A stretch of DNA of 64,000 bases from Branchiostoma floridae (GCF_000003815.2 NC_049991.1:19297014-19361013), one strand, 5' to 3'; positions 34,201-46,274 are shown, counted from the stretch's first letter. Numbers and translations: made by a program. Notes: generated by a model from the letters alone, not told the origin.

Positions 34201-34756
34201 CACTTCTGCAACTATAGTCATGGGCTCAAGGCTACCTCCCTAGTGTCCCTTCTACAAGTATAATTATTCGGCTACAACACAACATATTAATGATATTTGC
34301 CTTTTTTGGTCTATCTGACCATCCCCTAAGAGAAGAAAAAAATCTCTCTTTTTCTTGAAATCAGGCGAGAGTTAATGAGCGCGCTGATGTCATCCATATT
34401 TTACTTGCTGTGGCCTTACCCACCAAAACAAATCAGACATATCGGACCTACAATCTGAGCCATAGTTCCCAGCTAGTTAAAGCACTTCTTGTGCAGCCGA
34501 AGAATAACTGCTGCGACAGTTTGGCCCCCCTCTCTAATCCCACGTTATGGTAGATGAGTCTTCAGTGCCCGGCCATTTGGCACGGTCGGCCTTTGAACGT
34601 CGGCTCCGTGACGAATGCATCCTGCCCCACGGCCTGCTTGTCGGCTGGATGCAAGGCAATAGCTCCAAATCCTCCCGGGCCGAGAAGCAATAATCACCGG
34701 ATGAGTAATTTGCGCTCGCGAAGACGTGACGGTATGATTACCCCTAGGCACTTCCC
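34201..34756. other. Unannotated stretch
   Basis: No supported feature. Confidence 0.4.
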
Positions 34757-35880
34757 ATAGCCGTGTTTGGAGGTTCAAGCTGTGTACACTTGTTTGGGTA
34801 CACTTGTTTTAATCGGGATGTTTACGAGATCGAAAAATGGTAAGTGTATACACGTGCACAGCAAAATACATGCAAAAGCAAGGGGGCCCAAACATACATC
34901 ACAAGCTATCTGCCACCATAAAATCAAGACTATAGCATGTCCAGGTCAAAGTATACAAAAAATCGAGGTTTTGCTGCAGTACCAACATCACACACCAGGG
35001 GGCAGGGGGCAAAATCAACCCTTACCTTTGTCTTCCCAACACATACCCACCTACCGAATGTAATTACAATCCATCCAGAGGTTCTAAAGTTTTGCTGACC
35101 ACAAATATGCGGACACACAGACAGACAGACACACCAAAAAACTATACCTCCATTTTTCATGGAGGTAATGACGCTGTCCCATAGAGTCAAATAGACATAC
35201 CAGTCGTGTTTGGAGAGACTATCATACGCATCAAAATACATGCCAAAAATTACGCTGTCCAATGGAGTTCAACCAGTCGTGTTTGGCGGTTCACACTGCG
35301 TGCACTTGTTTGGGTACATTTGTTTTAATCCGGATGTTTGCGAGACCGACAAATAATAAGTGTACTCTCTACGCATCAACATGCATGCAAAAATTACGCC
35401 GTCTCATAGAGTACAACGAGTAGTGTTTGGAGATTCAAGCTGCGTGCACTTGTTTGGGTACATTTAATCCGGATGTTTGCGAGATCGAAAAGTGTATACA
35501 GATCAACATGCATGCAAAAATTACGCCGTCTCATAGAGTACAACGAGTAGTGTTGAGAGGTTTAAGCTGCGAGAAGAGTCATGCAGTGAGTACATTGTTT
35601 TCAACAGGGATGTTTGCGAGATCGAAAAGTGTATACACATCAACATGCATGCAAAAATTACGCCTTCCCATAGAGTACAACCAGTATAGTGTTGAGAGGT
35701 TTAAGCTGCGAGAAGAGCCATGCAGTGAGTACATTGTTTTCAACCGGGATCTTTGCGAGATCGAAAAATAAAAATGTATGCATCAAAATACTTGCAAAAA
35801 TTACGCCGTCCCATAGCGTAAAACCAGTCGTGTTGACAGGTTCAAGCTGCGTGAACCCCGGTTATGCACTGGTTACATAT
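34757..35880. repeat. Tandem array, about 125-145-bp unit, six copies, interrupted
   Basis: Units carry GTGTTTGGAGGTTCAAGCTG, GGGATGTTTGCGAGATCGAAAA, ATGCATGCAAAAATTACGCC, CCCATAGAGTACAACCAGT. The first unit is separated from the rest by a dispersed repeat at 34905-35170. Two later units share a variant (GCTGCGAGAAGAGYCATGCA), showing stepwise amplification. Confidence 0.85.
34905..35170. repeat. Dispersed repeat inserted in the tandem array
   Basis: Relative of 29440-29645; contains a CAGA/CACA stretch and ends ACTATACCTCCATTTTTCAT then GGAGGTAATGA. Confidence 0.6.
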
Positions 35881-36107
35881 TTCAGACTTAGCGGCACAAC
35901 TGAATCAAGATCCCTTCTCTTTCTGAGAAGTACAATGAGCTCCTTTGAAAGTCCGCAGCATTGGTCTCCAATGGCTCGTTAGCGTTTGAGGACTGCAGGT
36001 CTAGCAGGTTTTGCCAGAAGCACTGAAGAATTGATTATATCATTACCCAAGCATTATTCCAGGGCCAATCTTGCAAGAAAATAGTTCAAAGCGCGTGAGG
36101 TACAGTC

Positions 36108-36950
36108 CAGTCAGAATTAGTCATACATAAGGACCAACTGGCCATTGACATACAGTAAAACCTATAGTAGTGACCACATCTACATAAGGACCACCTGACC
36201 ATTGTCATACAGTCAAACCTGTACTAGTGACCACCTCTACATAAGGACCACCTGGTCATTGACATACAGTCAAACCTGTACTAGTGACCACTTCTACATA
36301 AGGACCACCTGGCCATTGATATACAGTCAAACCTGTACTAGTGACCACCTGTACATAAGGACCACCTGGCCATTGATATACAGTCAAACCTGTACTAGTG
36401 ACCACTTTTACATAAGGACCACCTGGCCATTGATATACAGTCAAACATGTTCTAGTGACCACCTCTACATAAGGACCACCTGGCCATTGATATACAGTCA
36501 AACCTGTACTAGTGACCACCCCTACATAAGGACCACCTGGCCATTGATATACAGTCAAACCTGTACCAGTGACCACCTGTACATAAGGACCACCTGGTCA
36601 TTGACATACAGTCAAATCTGTACAAGTATCCACCTGTACATAAGGACCACCTGGTCATTGTCATACAGTCAAACCTGTACAAGTGTCCACCTGTACATAA
36701 GGACCACCTGACCATTTTCATACAGTCAAACCTGTTCTAGTGACCACCTCTACATAAGGACCACCTGGTCATTGACATACAGTCAAACCTGTTCTAGTGA
36801 CCACCTCTACATAAGGACCACCTGGTCATTGTCATACAGTCAAACCTGTTCTAGTGACCACCTCTACATAAGGACCACCCGGCCACTGATATATAGTCAA
36901 AACTATACAAGTGACCACCTCTGCACAAGGACCACCTGGTCACTGTTGCC
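36108..36950. repeat. 57-bp satellite, about 15 copies
   Basis: Unit ACAGTCAAACCTGTACTAGT, GACCACCTCTACATAAGGAC, CACCTGGTCATTGACAT. Since 57 is divisible by 3, it gives long artefact ORFs on both strands (19-residue periodicity). The opening phrase equals the start of the repeat at 43670. Confidence 0.95.
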
Positions 36951-37194
36951 ATTTTCTGTAAATCCTTAGGTAATTTTCCCTATTCAAGAATTCTACTTAA
37001 TAAAACTGTCCACTGCAACAATTTCCTCCATGTCCCCTGGGTAGTCATTATAGACAGGTTTCCATATTTACATGTAAACTCTTTTCCCTAGGTCTTCCTT
37101 TTCAGGTCAAACATTGTCATGAATAAAGAAAAAATTCAACCTTTCTGTGATATTTAAACCAGCATCTCACTAATGAATTCCCAGAACACACAAC

Positions 37195-37275
37195 ATGTAG
37201 CAGAGCAGGGCGCATGCAATTGCTCCGTACGAGCATTGTACCACCGTGGCGGTTATATCAAATTACATGACTGTA
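37195..37275. repeat. Dispersed repeat (relative at 39640-39720)
   Basis: GAGCAGGGCGCATGCAATTG, CTCCGTACGAGCAYTG, TACATGACTGTAT shared in order. Confidence 0.75.
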
Positions 37276-37329
37276 TTTTTATTCTGTTCATAAGGCTCTA
37301 CCGCTGAAACAACGGGTGGTATTACAAGT

Positions 37330-37676
37330 AGGGGTGGGTACGGTGTACCGGTACAAAACCGGTTTTTCTTATTGGACCGGTCCAGAAAAAAACGGACTTG
37401 AAAAAAAATAGGTGAACCAGATGTTGGACCTATTTGAAAATGAACAGATTATTTTATCAGGCATTCGCACGTTTTTACACGGGCTTACTAGTCGAGGAAA
37501 ATAACAAGAGTGAAGTAGAGTAGAATCTATAGTCATTTCTACTACGTTTTACAGCCAATAGTACAGTGGCAGTTAACCTTGTAGGATTTAAAAACGCCAG
37601 TGGGAGTTGAATACTCCACAAAACAGTTTTTGTTGCGAAATTGACCATTTTTTTAGTACCGTCCATTCACAAGTAC
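37330..37676. mobile_element. hAT-like element, second copy, cut by the gap
   Basis: Starts AGGGGTGGGTACGGTGTACC and is colinear with 9965-10260 (GATGTTGGACC, AAAATAACAAGAG, TTTTACAGYCAAT). Confidence 0.7.
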
Positions 37677-37776
37677 NNNNNNNNNNNNNNNNNNNNNNNN
37701 NNNNNNNNNNNNNNNNNNNNNNNNNNNNNNNNNNNNNNNNNNNNNNNNNNNNNNNNNNNNNNNNNNNNNNNNNNNN
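37677..37776. other. Assembly gap (100 N)
   Basis: Exactly 100 N, a placeholder of unknown true length. Confidence 0.99.
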
Positions 37777-38007
37777 TTATGCATGCACTGTCGATATATC
37801 CAAATGCAACATAGTGGCGAAAATGTGCAAAAAATATGCAATTGTTTCAGAGAACCTTATTAAGTTTTTTTTTTTTTCATAACTTGTATTTTCCGTTAAA
37901 CTAATCCAGACTTAGGTCCAGACCAGCCATGGCCAATATTTGTACCATTAATTTTGCAGGCAGTTTTGCAGGCAGTATTTAAACGACAAGAAGTAATAAT
38001 GCCAGAA

Positions 38008-38140
38008 ACTTGTCAAAGTCCCATCAAAGCCTGGTAAGGACCTTCTCTCCTCTCGCTGACATCTACTCATATAGCAAAGGCTTCCGGATATTACATGAAG
38101 GTAGGATTATTGCTGGGGTGGCTTTGCGGTATGACATGTG
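38008..38140. repeat. Direct repeat flanking a MITE, left copy
   Basis: CTTGTCAAAGTCCCATCAAAG through GGTATGACATGTG; about 94 percent like 38379-38511 by eye. Confidence 0.88.
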
Positions 38141-38369
38141 TAACGCTAGTTCACCTTTATCCGTGGGGTAACATATATCCGTTGTTTTTTTAAACAGGGT
38201 ACATGTATTCATGAATATCGGATCGTGCAATGTTTTGAATATAACTGCAACATTTCAGAAATAATGCAATTTGAAACCACCGTCCGTAGACTCGATATCT
38301 CTAAGAGATATCCTATCTTTAAAACAACGTATATAACTTACCCCACGAATAAAAGTGAACTTACGTTAC
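38140..38369. mobile_element. MITE, GTAACGCTAG family, complete
   Basis: 230 bp with imperfect inverted ends of about 45 bp: GTAACGCTAGTTCACCTTTA and the inverse of AAAAGTGAACTTACGTTAC. Internal ATATCTCTAAGAGATAT palindrome. Confidence 0.82.
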
Positions 38370-38378
38370 GCCGGCGGA

Positions 38379-38511
38379 CTCGTCAAAGCCCCATCAAAGC
38401 CTTGTAAGGACCTTCTACTCCTCTCGCTGGCATCTACTCATATAGCAAAGGTTTCCGGATATTACATGAAGGTAGGATTGTTGCTGGGGCGGCTTTGCGG
38501 AATGACATGTG
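38379..38511. repeat. Direct repeat flanking a MITE, right copy
   Basis: See 38008-38140; the MITE sits exactly between the two. Confidence 0.88.
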
Positions 38512-38615
38512 TACGCGGGAGGACTGCGTTGACAAGACGATGGGAAAGTCACGTAGAGCAGAAACGCCACCTGTAAGCCGCCGTCACGTTCAGGTTGGTG
38601 AGATGGTTACTGAAA

Positions 38616-38690
38616 ATGCAGAAATGTTCGCGGTTTTCGCGAGGAAGTCTTACCGCGAACTTAAAACCACCGCGAACATTTTTTGGGGAG
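38616..38690. repeat. Short hairpin repeat AATGTTCGCGGT, second copy
   Basis: AAATGTTCGCGGTTTTCGCG pairs with AACCACCGCGAACATTTTTT; relative of 32115-32180. Confidence 0.78.
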
Positions 38691-39030
38691 GTAAAAGGCG
38701 GTGGAAAGAGAGGGACGGGCTCCGCCTCCCAATACCATGCCCTGGACACAGTGCATAACAAGCAATCTACCGTCTTTACGGTAGCATACCTTACCTTTTA
38801 CCACATTCATGGTTTTAAATCATAAGCTGGACATCTTTATTATATTAATTGCATGTTCTACGGGCCAGGCGTTTTTTTTTCTGATCGTATATCAGTTTTA
38901 CTGCCCTGTTTATTGTTTCCAATCGGTCTTGTTGTGACCGGGCCTCGAATCTGTATCTGTAACCTAGGTATCAATATACTTAATATATATAATATATAGC
39001 AGGTATAACCGCGTAACACACCAGCTTCGC

Positions 39031-39600
39031 AGGCAGCTGATTATATATTACACTGAACGATCCGTCACACCTAACTCCTGCACATCTATCTGCAAGCGTT
39101 CTTTCAAACTATCCAGAGAAGATGCCCCATACCGTGCTTGGTCACCTTGGTGAGAACAAATTCCACTCTACGACAGTTCTGGGAAAATATGAATTTTTGA
39201 ACACATCAATCCTAGGTTGGTAACGCGCGGCAGCAGCTGGTTATATTACACTGAACGATCCGTCACACCTAACTTCTGCACATCTATCTGCAAGCGTTCT
39301 TTGAAACTATCCATAGAAGATGCCACTACTGTGCTTGGTGATAAAAAATTCTACCCTACGATAGTTATGGGAAAATATGAATTTTTGAACACATCAATCC
39401 TAGGTTGGTAACGCGCGGCAGCAGCTGGTTATATTACACTGAACGATCGGTCACACCTAACTTCTGCACATCTATCTGCAAGCGTTCTTTGAAACTATCC
39501 AGAGAAGATGTCCCATACTGTGCTTGGTGATAACGAATTCTACTCTACGATAGTTGTGGGAAAATATGATTTTTTAAACACATCAATTCTAGTGAAAAGG
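39031..39600. repeat. Tandem array, about 185-bp unit, three copies
   Basis: Units start GCAGCAGCTGGTTATATTAC and end GAACACATCAATCCTAGGTT. A fourth partial unit end lies at 39722-39772. No protein family recognised in its ORFs. Confidence 0.9.
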
Positions 39601-39639
39601 GCAACAAGGCTGCTGTTTGAAGTGCCATCAGAACACAGA

Positions 39640-39806
39640 TGTAGCCGAGCAGGGCGCATGTACTTGCTCCGTACGAGCACTGGACCATCGAGGTGGCTAT
39701 ATCAAAGTACATGACTGTATGTTTGGGAAAATATGATTTTTTGAACACATCAATCCTAGTGGAAAGAGCAACAGGAGATCCAAATAAAACAAACAAACAA
39801 ACAAAC
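39640..39806. repeat. Dispersed repeat plus (CAAA)n tail
   Basis: First part matches 37195-37275. Then comes a partial unit of the preceding array, and AAATAAAACAAACAAAC at the end, retroelement-like. Confidence 0.55.
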
Positions 39807-39860
39807 AGGACTGCTGACTGATGTGCAATCAGAAACAAAGCTGGGTTGTGCTTCCTGCTT

Positions 39861-40041
39861 CATCTCCAAGCAGATCCTACGATGGAATAAGATAGTACTA
39901 AACTGGCCAAGGAGTGTAGTCAGCTAAGAGGTGTGCATTTGCCATGCAGATAGCGGTAACGAAGCACACTCCTAAGCCGGTTTCACTCCTCTGCCAGCTT
40001 TTGATACTATCTTATGCTACCGTAGGATTTGCTTGGAGATA
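39861..40041. mobile_element. MITE, ATCTCCAAGCAGATCC family, complete
   Basis: 181 bp with inverted arms: left ATCTCCAAGCAGATCCTACG...AAGATAGTACTAAACTGG, right CCAGCTTTTGATACTATCTT...CGTAGGATTTGCTTGGAGAT. Middle of about 60 bp. Confidence 0.85.
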
Positions 40042-40204
40042 TATTACTTCCTGCTGTGGAGGCTAACCCTGGAGGAGGTATTTTTCTCGATTGTCGCACG
40101 TTGGCGGCTTTACTGAGCTTTAGATTGGCTCGAGATCTGTGCTACCCTTGACTTTAGAATGGAAGCATCATGCAAAATGCCTTTCACCTCACCAAAGTCT
40201 CAAA

Positions 40205-40275
40205 GTCTCAAACGTATAAGTATGATTAGAGTGACAACAAAACACACAAAGCGTAAAAAATAGTCGTTTTTTTAT
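40205..40275. repeat. Dispersed repeat fragment (see 24948-25107)
   Basis: GTATAAGTATGATTAGAGTG, ACACACAAAGCGTAAAAAAT. Confidence 0.55.
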
Positions 40276-41040
40276 CGATGAATGTTGCTGGGCGCTCTTT
40301 TAAACGGCTCGGCCGCAGCTAGGTCTCCAATGTGCCACAGCTTTGGCGAGATACCCGCTTCAGCACGCGGCCTTTCTCGCCACAAGAGGGCACAATGTTG
40401 TGAACAAGGCACATCTACGACTTTCCCTTCGATATCCTCAATTTTTTCTCGCAAACACGTCGCACGACTTATGTGACCGGGTCCTGACAAGGCTGCCAAC
40501 ATCAATGACGAACATTCAAAGGATGAAGACAACAAGACAACGACGAAAAATACAAATGGCTAGGATGAACACTACAATCAAGTACGAAATAAAAATAATA
40601 ATATATAGTTGGCATACCTTATGTCAGAATCATGATGATGAAGAAAGGAGGAAAACTCTCAGCAAAAGGACGGTGCGCCGCGCTCCACGTACATGCCGGC
40701 TCCACGTCCTCTTTAGTTATGCCGCGCAGAGACGGATGAGGGGAGATAGATGATCTCAGCCCGCAGCCTCCCGTCGCCATGACAACTGACGTCACACCGC
40801 AGGCCGGGGAACTGAAAGCGAGTCTGCCTGTGGACGCACGTGAAGCGCGGGTCTCGTGGCAGGCACGTCGTGTGTAGTGTCGCGTCTCGAGCTCAAAATG
40901 ACAGTCGTAGAACGTCAGAGGCAGCACAATAAAAATTAGCTAGTTAGTAAAGGCACTCGTCGGTCTCGCAAGACCATGAGTAGTACTACATGTAAATTCT
41001 ACACAATATACTTATTGTTTGCTAGCTAGGAGGCCCATAA
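40276..41040. other. Unannotated stretch, GC-rich
   Basis: ORFs on both strands (40272-40535 minus, 40343-40753 plus) have no recognised motif and are not called. Confidence 0.4.
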
Positions 41041-41055
41041 AAAAACAAATCTTAG

Positions 41056-41340
41056 TGGGATCGCGTGGCGCAGCGGCAGCGTGTTTGAGAGGTCTCGAGT
41101 TCCAATCGTGCCGTGCCGCCGATCTTTTGCCCTCGGGAAAGGCACTTTACAAGGCTTTTCTCACTTCACGCAGGTGGAAATGAGCACCTAGCTTCGAATT
41201 CGGTTAGGACATTAAATGGAGGTCCCGTGTTTGGGGAGAGCCACACCCCTAGCACGTTTTAAGAACCCACCACACCTTTAGAAAAAGAGTGGGGGCATGC
41301 CCCGGTGTGCGATAGTGCAAACCTTCAGCATGTTGAAGCC
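41056..41340 (+). mobile_element. tRNA-derived SINE, deleted copy
   Basis: The head GCGTGGCGCAGCGGCAGCG is present, but the anticodon-arm equivalent lacks about 10 bp relative to the other copies. The body phrases (GGAAAGGCACTTTACAAGGC, GGAGGTCCCGTGTTTGGGGA) are conserved. The 3' tail is missing or diverged. Confidence 0.78.
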
Positions 41341-41702
41341 TCAAAAGAAATAAGAAAAAGAGACAGCTGGCAACAAAAACAAAGTAATTCTGCACACAAT
41401 TAAACAGAATACGAAGAAATTCAGCAAGAAATGACAAGAAGAACATGACAGATGTACATGACCGAAGTGTGTATCTTTTAAGTAAAAGGATCACATCTAC
41501 CATTGATGATATGACTCATCCCTACACGAACCCAAGCCTATATTCCTATTCACGTTCCCAGACGCCTGTCCATGATTTTATGTTTATTTGCATTCACATT
41601 TCGCCCGCCTACTCAAATCCCGTCAAAACCCCGACAATCAGTAAACTGTCATGTAAGAAGTGACAACCAAGCTGCTGGGCTGAGGACACGGGCTTATGCA
41701 AA

Positions 41703-41849
41703 GGAAGAAAATATTGAACAACATGGCCTCGACGCGCGTTGCCGTTTTTTGATAAGCCCCCCAGCTTCATCTTAAGAAAGAAAATATTGAACAACATGGC
41801 CTTGACGTGTGTTGTCGTTTCTCGATAAGCCGACTAGCTTCATCTTAAG
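41703..41849. repeat. Tandem duplication, about 73-bp unit
   Basis: GAAAATATTGAACAACATGG...GATAAGCC...AGCTTCATCTTAAG occurs twice in direct succession. Confidence 0.88.
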
Positions 41850-42254
41850 TCCTCTGCCCACAGCAGCATCTTTGCGACTTCTGTTTTCTCTGTCTCTAGA
41901 AAGTAAAACTGTAAGCTGAGGCTTAAGCTGTCGTCTGAACAAAACCTAAGAGAAAATAATCGGCCACTGCCCTCGCGCACAGGAAGGCAGGGGCTGTCAA
42001 AACGTCGTCAGGGCAGGAGGAGGTGTTTATCTCCATCGTGCATCTGTTGAGGAGAAGTACAGCGGGCGGGTTCTTCATGTTATAGCATCCATCAGGCTCT
42101 GTTTTGCATCCTACGACCTTCGGTCCTTTGGTACTGGGCAGAGACCTTTGAGGGAACGAAATTGACCCCATGAGAATTTTGGTACCTTTATTTTCCATCT
42201 AGAGATGCAGCCTCAGTGGAAAGAGACTATGATGCATCTATATGGTGGTAGGCG

Positions 42255-43640
42255 GGTTTTGTCATGATGAGGTATTCATCACTACTGTCCACTGTGCTGA
42301 ACCCCATGCTAGCATGCTGTTATTACAGATTCACATACATCTTCTTTGGATTCCTCCTTAAACCCCCTCTCCACCAGAGGCTGCGACCACACTGCGACCA
42401 CTCCGCGACTGCACTGCGACTGCACGGCAACAGCACTGCGACCGCATGGCAACCGCTGAGGGACCATAGATTTTACAGATCGCACAATGAATTTTTACTG
42501 TTATCACACTCTGACCGTACTTCGACCGTACTGCGACTGCTCTACGACCGCACAGCGACCGCACGGCAAATGCTGAGAGACAATAGGTTTTTACAGATTG
42601 CTCAATGTTTTTTTTTTTCACATTCAATGCGCTCTGTCGTCTTTTCCATCATGACAACATGTTTAAGTATTTATCACAGCTGTCCATAGTGCTGAACTCC
42701 ATGGTGTTATTACAGCATGTTACAGAAAGATTCACCGAAACACATTTTATGTCAAACTGCCCTCTCTATAACCAAGAAAGAAAAGAGCTGTTCAAAGAGG
42801 CCATCAAATTCCATCCAAACTTTCTCACATTCAATGATAAAAAGAAAACAGTCCTCCTTTTAACATCACAAAACCCACACATAATTGAAAAGGTGGGATC
42901 TTTCGTCTTCCACTGTCTTCAAATAAGGAGTCGAACCCAATAACCCAGGATTTAGAGTTAGCTGTCACTAGTTTCAGACTAGAGTAGACACTTGTGATAT
43001 TGTATTTTACACTGTTTGAATCTTGTATGTTACCTGCAATTAGCCCACGGGCATGAATTTGCAATAAAACTTATTCATCAACCTCTTCTTTGCATCCTAA
43101 GGCCTCCTTAAACCTCCTGTCCACTAGAGGCTGCGACCACACTGAGACCGCTCTGCGACTGCACTGCGACCACACTGAGACCACACTGCGACAGCACTGT
43201 GACCGCATGGTAACGGCTGAGGGACCATAGATGTTACAGATCGCGCACTCACTGAATTTTACTGTGATCACACTCTGACCGAACTGGGACCGTACTGCGA
43301 CCGATCTACGACCGCACAATAACCACGCGGCAACTGCTGAGGGACAATAATTTTTTACAGATCGCTCAATGATTTTTTTTTTACATTCAATGTGCTTTGT
43401 CGTCTTTTCCATCATGACAACTTATCTAAGTATCTATCACACCTGTCCATGATGCTTAACCACATAGTGTTATTACAGAAAGATTCACCTACATCTTCTT
43501 TGAATCCTAAGGCTTCCTTGGACCCCCTTTCCACTAGAGGCTGCGACCACACTGCGACCACACCGCGACTGCTGAGAGACCATAGATCGCTCAATGGATT
43601 TCATTTTTTTACGTCTAATGTGTTTTGTCGTCTTTTAAAT
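42255..43640. repeat. Large direct repeats with GCGAC-type 11-bp satellite core
   Basis: Three blocks (42352-42640, 43097-43400, 43505-43620) start CCACYAGAGGCTGCGACCAC, carry irregular ACTGCGACCGC units, then ATTTTTACAGATYGCWCAATG and a TTTTGTCGTCTTTTCCATCATGACAA phrase. Blocks 1 and 2 are separated by a LINE 3' end. Confidence 0.85.
42700..43080 (+). mobile_element. 5'-truncated LINE 3' end
   Basis: An open frame to a stop at 42943 reads FMSNCPLYNQERKELFKEAI and ends VGSFVFHCLQIRS, the usual C-terminus of CR1/L2-like ORF2 proteins (cys-his remnant then a short helix). The 3' UTR ends GGGCATGAATTTGCAATAAA plus ACTTATTCATCA. Confidence 0.7.
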
Positions 43641-43669
43641 CATACTTTAACAAATTGCCACGATGAAGT

Positions 43670-44050
43670 ACAGTCAAACCTGCCCAAGCGACAACCTCTT
43701 CTTAGCGACCATCTGGCCATCACGACCCCTTTTCTCGGTCCCGAAAATTTTCCCCATTGACGTCAGCATTAAGCAACCTCTTTACAACGTCCACCTGGCC
43801 AACGCGACTGCCAAAAATTGGGACCGAATCCCTACCCATAACGACCGCGTCTTTTTCAAATCATCGCAAGTAGCACGATTTTGTGCCGAATTCGGCCAGT
43901 TTGCATCGGATTTTGACTACCATTACGATGTTATGTTCAAAATAAAGATAATGGCGCGCGTGTGCTTGCGATTTGCAAGGTGTAAGTATTATGCCTGCAC
44001 GCCACGCCTGGCCGTGAGCCAGTTGCGTGCATCGTTCGTTGCGCAAGTGG
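43670..44050. mobile_element. DNA-transposon end, CAGTCAAACCTG type
   Basis: TACAGTCAAACCTGCCCAAG followed by CGACCATCTGGCCATCACGA and a GCGACTGCC phrase; the opening resembles Tc1/mariner-like terminal repeats. No right end was found before copy 3 of the AGGGCACAACCC family. Confidence 0.5.
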
Positions 44051-44059
44051 TAAGTGCTT

Positions 44060-44365
44060 ACAACCTACAACCTCCGTGCGATTGCCACATTACCGTATGG
44101 ACGCCCTATTTACACGTGCTGCGTAAGTACGGTTTCCTTACTGGCTGTAAGGGGCACGCGCGGCGCCCGTACTGGCTCGTAGGGGCGGGGGGGGGGGGTG
44201 GCACACAAAGTTCTGCCTGCACGTAAAGTTCTACGGCGTGCCTGCGTGCTCCGTCGGATTCCGTACGGGGACAGTACTTACCACTTACGGATCCCAAAAG
44301 ATTACCCACGTTTTTATTCGGCACGTATACAGAACGTAATTTGCATGTACGGTGGGTTGTGCCCT
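44060..44365. mobile_element. MITE, AGGGCACAACCC family, copy 3
   Basis: The right two-thirds match copies 2 and 4 (CTGCCTGCACGTAAAGTTCT, GGATCCCAAAAGATTACCC, GGTGGGTTGTGCCCT). The left end is diverged, so its boundary is approximate. Confidence 0.7.
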
Positions 44366-45060
44366 TAGGTTAACCCTCTGAAAGCAGGAGTCCATTGATT
44401 ATCGAACGATGCAGCGGCGACAATGCAAGCACACACGGGGAGTCCATAAGAGGAAGTCATAGGTAACATTTCAAAGAACCGCCCACGTTCTGCATTCATT
44501 TTTTATGTTTCCGGCTAGCGCTGAAGACCTTTGCGTCTGATTTCTCCTGATGCAGACGAAGAATAAGCCACAAACTCGTAGACGTAATTTTTTTGGATCT
44601 ATCTATTGGTGGTAGTCATATGGGCACGCCACTTATCTTCCTGGTCTTACTGCCGCAACAATTATTACAACATAGATTACCTACAGTCATCGAATTACAT
44701 CAAAAGTAAATCGATTCCTTTTTTGGCGAATTCTTTATCACCTCAGTTGAGACGACATTGGAGTCCAGCTTTGATAGATGTTAAAGATATGCCAAATTTC
44801 AGTGCCACTAGCGACTGATTCTACACTGAGGCAGTTTTGAAGTTAAAGGACTTTTTCAAAGATTTCTTTGGTGCGTCTAGTTTGAAATTTGATTAAGAAC
44901 CGAACCGTGTTCTATCAAATGCCACCTGTTACAGATACCCGGTACGTAAAATCAAATCAAAGAACAAGAAGAAACCGTCATAATTGCAAATTCCAGTCTT
45001 AACGTTATCAATCCAAGACTTTAAAGCATTTAGAATCCTACCTACTAAGATCCTTGTCGG
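44366..45060. other. Unannotated stretch
   Basis: No supported feature. Confidence 0.4.
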
Positions 45061-45065
45061 TGGTT

Positions 45066-45070
<5 letters not shown>

Positions 45071-45125
<55 letters not shown>

Positions 45126-45140
45126 AGAGAGAGAGAGAGA
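45071..45140. repeat. GA microsatellite
   Basis: (GA)n with one TG interruption. Confidence 0.96.
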
Positions 45141-46250
45141 TGGATTATTGACGTTAAACAACTTTGCAGCATGCAAAAAATGGCTGAATTGTCGTTTTCT
45201 TACGTTCAGAATGTCAATCACTAGATTTTAATCACTGATATTGTCAAAAGCGTTCTAGTGACAAATCGAATTCTTTATAGTTCTTTATAAAATATTTGAT
45301 TCATGACTGAAAACGTTATGACAGGAACAAACATTTACTGCACAACTTAGAAATTCCACGTCCTCGTTCAGGAGCTGTACACAGTACGGTAAGGCGCTGT
45401 TTGCGAAACGAGCAGTTCCACATCTGAACTGAGAGAATTTGTCGTGGCTCCTTAGTGTCCTATTATGGGTTTCCCCTCGTCTAGATGGAAGGCAATTACA
45501 GAGTTGACGTGAGTTTTTGCAAACCGTGGGCATAGATTGCCCCTTCTAGAAGCACCGAACGCAATAAGGCAGACATTATTACCCCCGGATTGACGTATTT
45601 TTCGCAGAACTGTCCAAAAGTTGGACCAACTCACCAATTATTGTATGCCATACCCACTATTAATAGATTTTAACAACGAATCTTTCCAGGAAAACACCGA
45701 CTCAACAATACCTAAGTCCAGTAAAGTCGACTTGATGCACAAAACTTCAAACTACACGCATGCCTCGATGGCAAGTGCAGCAAACATAGTTGTAGACATA
45801 CTGTATCTGATGGGTGAATGCCCCTACACATACACCCGCACAGAACACTTCAGTGTGCCCATAAAAAGTAGAAAGTCTAAGCCATTGTCGCTGCGATGGC
45901 AAATTTGACAGGAGGATATGTCAACAAGATGTCTAAAAGGAACAAGAGCACAGCATCTTATTATCACATATTCATATAAGCAAGAATTTTGCAGGTTAGT
46001 TATGATTTCAAATGAGTGTATTTTGTATATAATGAATTCATGATTTTTGGAAGAATAGTATGCAAATTTTGCATTATCAATGTATATGTATAATCTAATT
46101 GAATAAATATCTAATCTAATTGAATAAATATAATGAATGACCATATTGTTACGACCTCTGCTTTTTATGTTTTGCAGTTTTATGTTTTTAAATAAAAAAA
46201 ACGTTTTGGGAGTAATGCAGAAAACATGAACGTGGAGTTGCCATTTTATT
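45141..46250. other. Unannotated stretch
   Basis: AT-rich. An imperfect 20-bp tandem pair (TCTAATTGAATAAATAT) lies at 46091-46135. No gene seen. Confidence 0.4.
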
Positions 46251-46274
46251 GTCTATTTTGTATTAGTATATTAG

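Noticed and set aside
36202-36711. 169-codon ORF with a 19-residue repeat, and its minus-strand partner
   Set aside because: A 57-bp satellite is divisible by three, so open frames arise on both strands; the sequence matches a transposon end.
40272-40927. Overlapping ORFs in a GC-rich stretch
   Set aside because: No domain, no supporting splice pattern, both strands equally open.
42358-43760. CRISPR-like appearance of the GCGAC repeats
   Set aside because: Units are 11 bp, contiguous and irregular with no spacers; animal DNA.
43663-44226. 187-codon plus-strand ORF
   Set aside because: Begins in a transposon terminal repeat and runs into a MITE; no protein motif.
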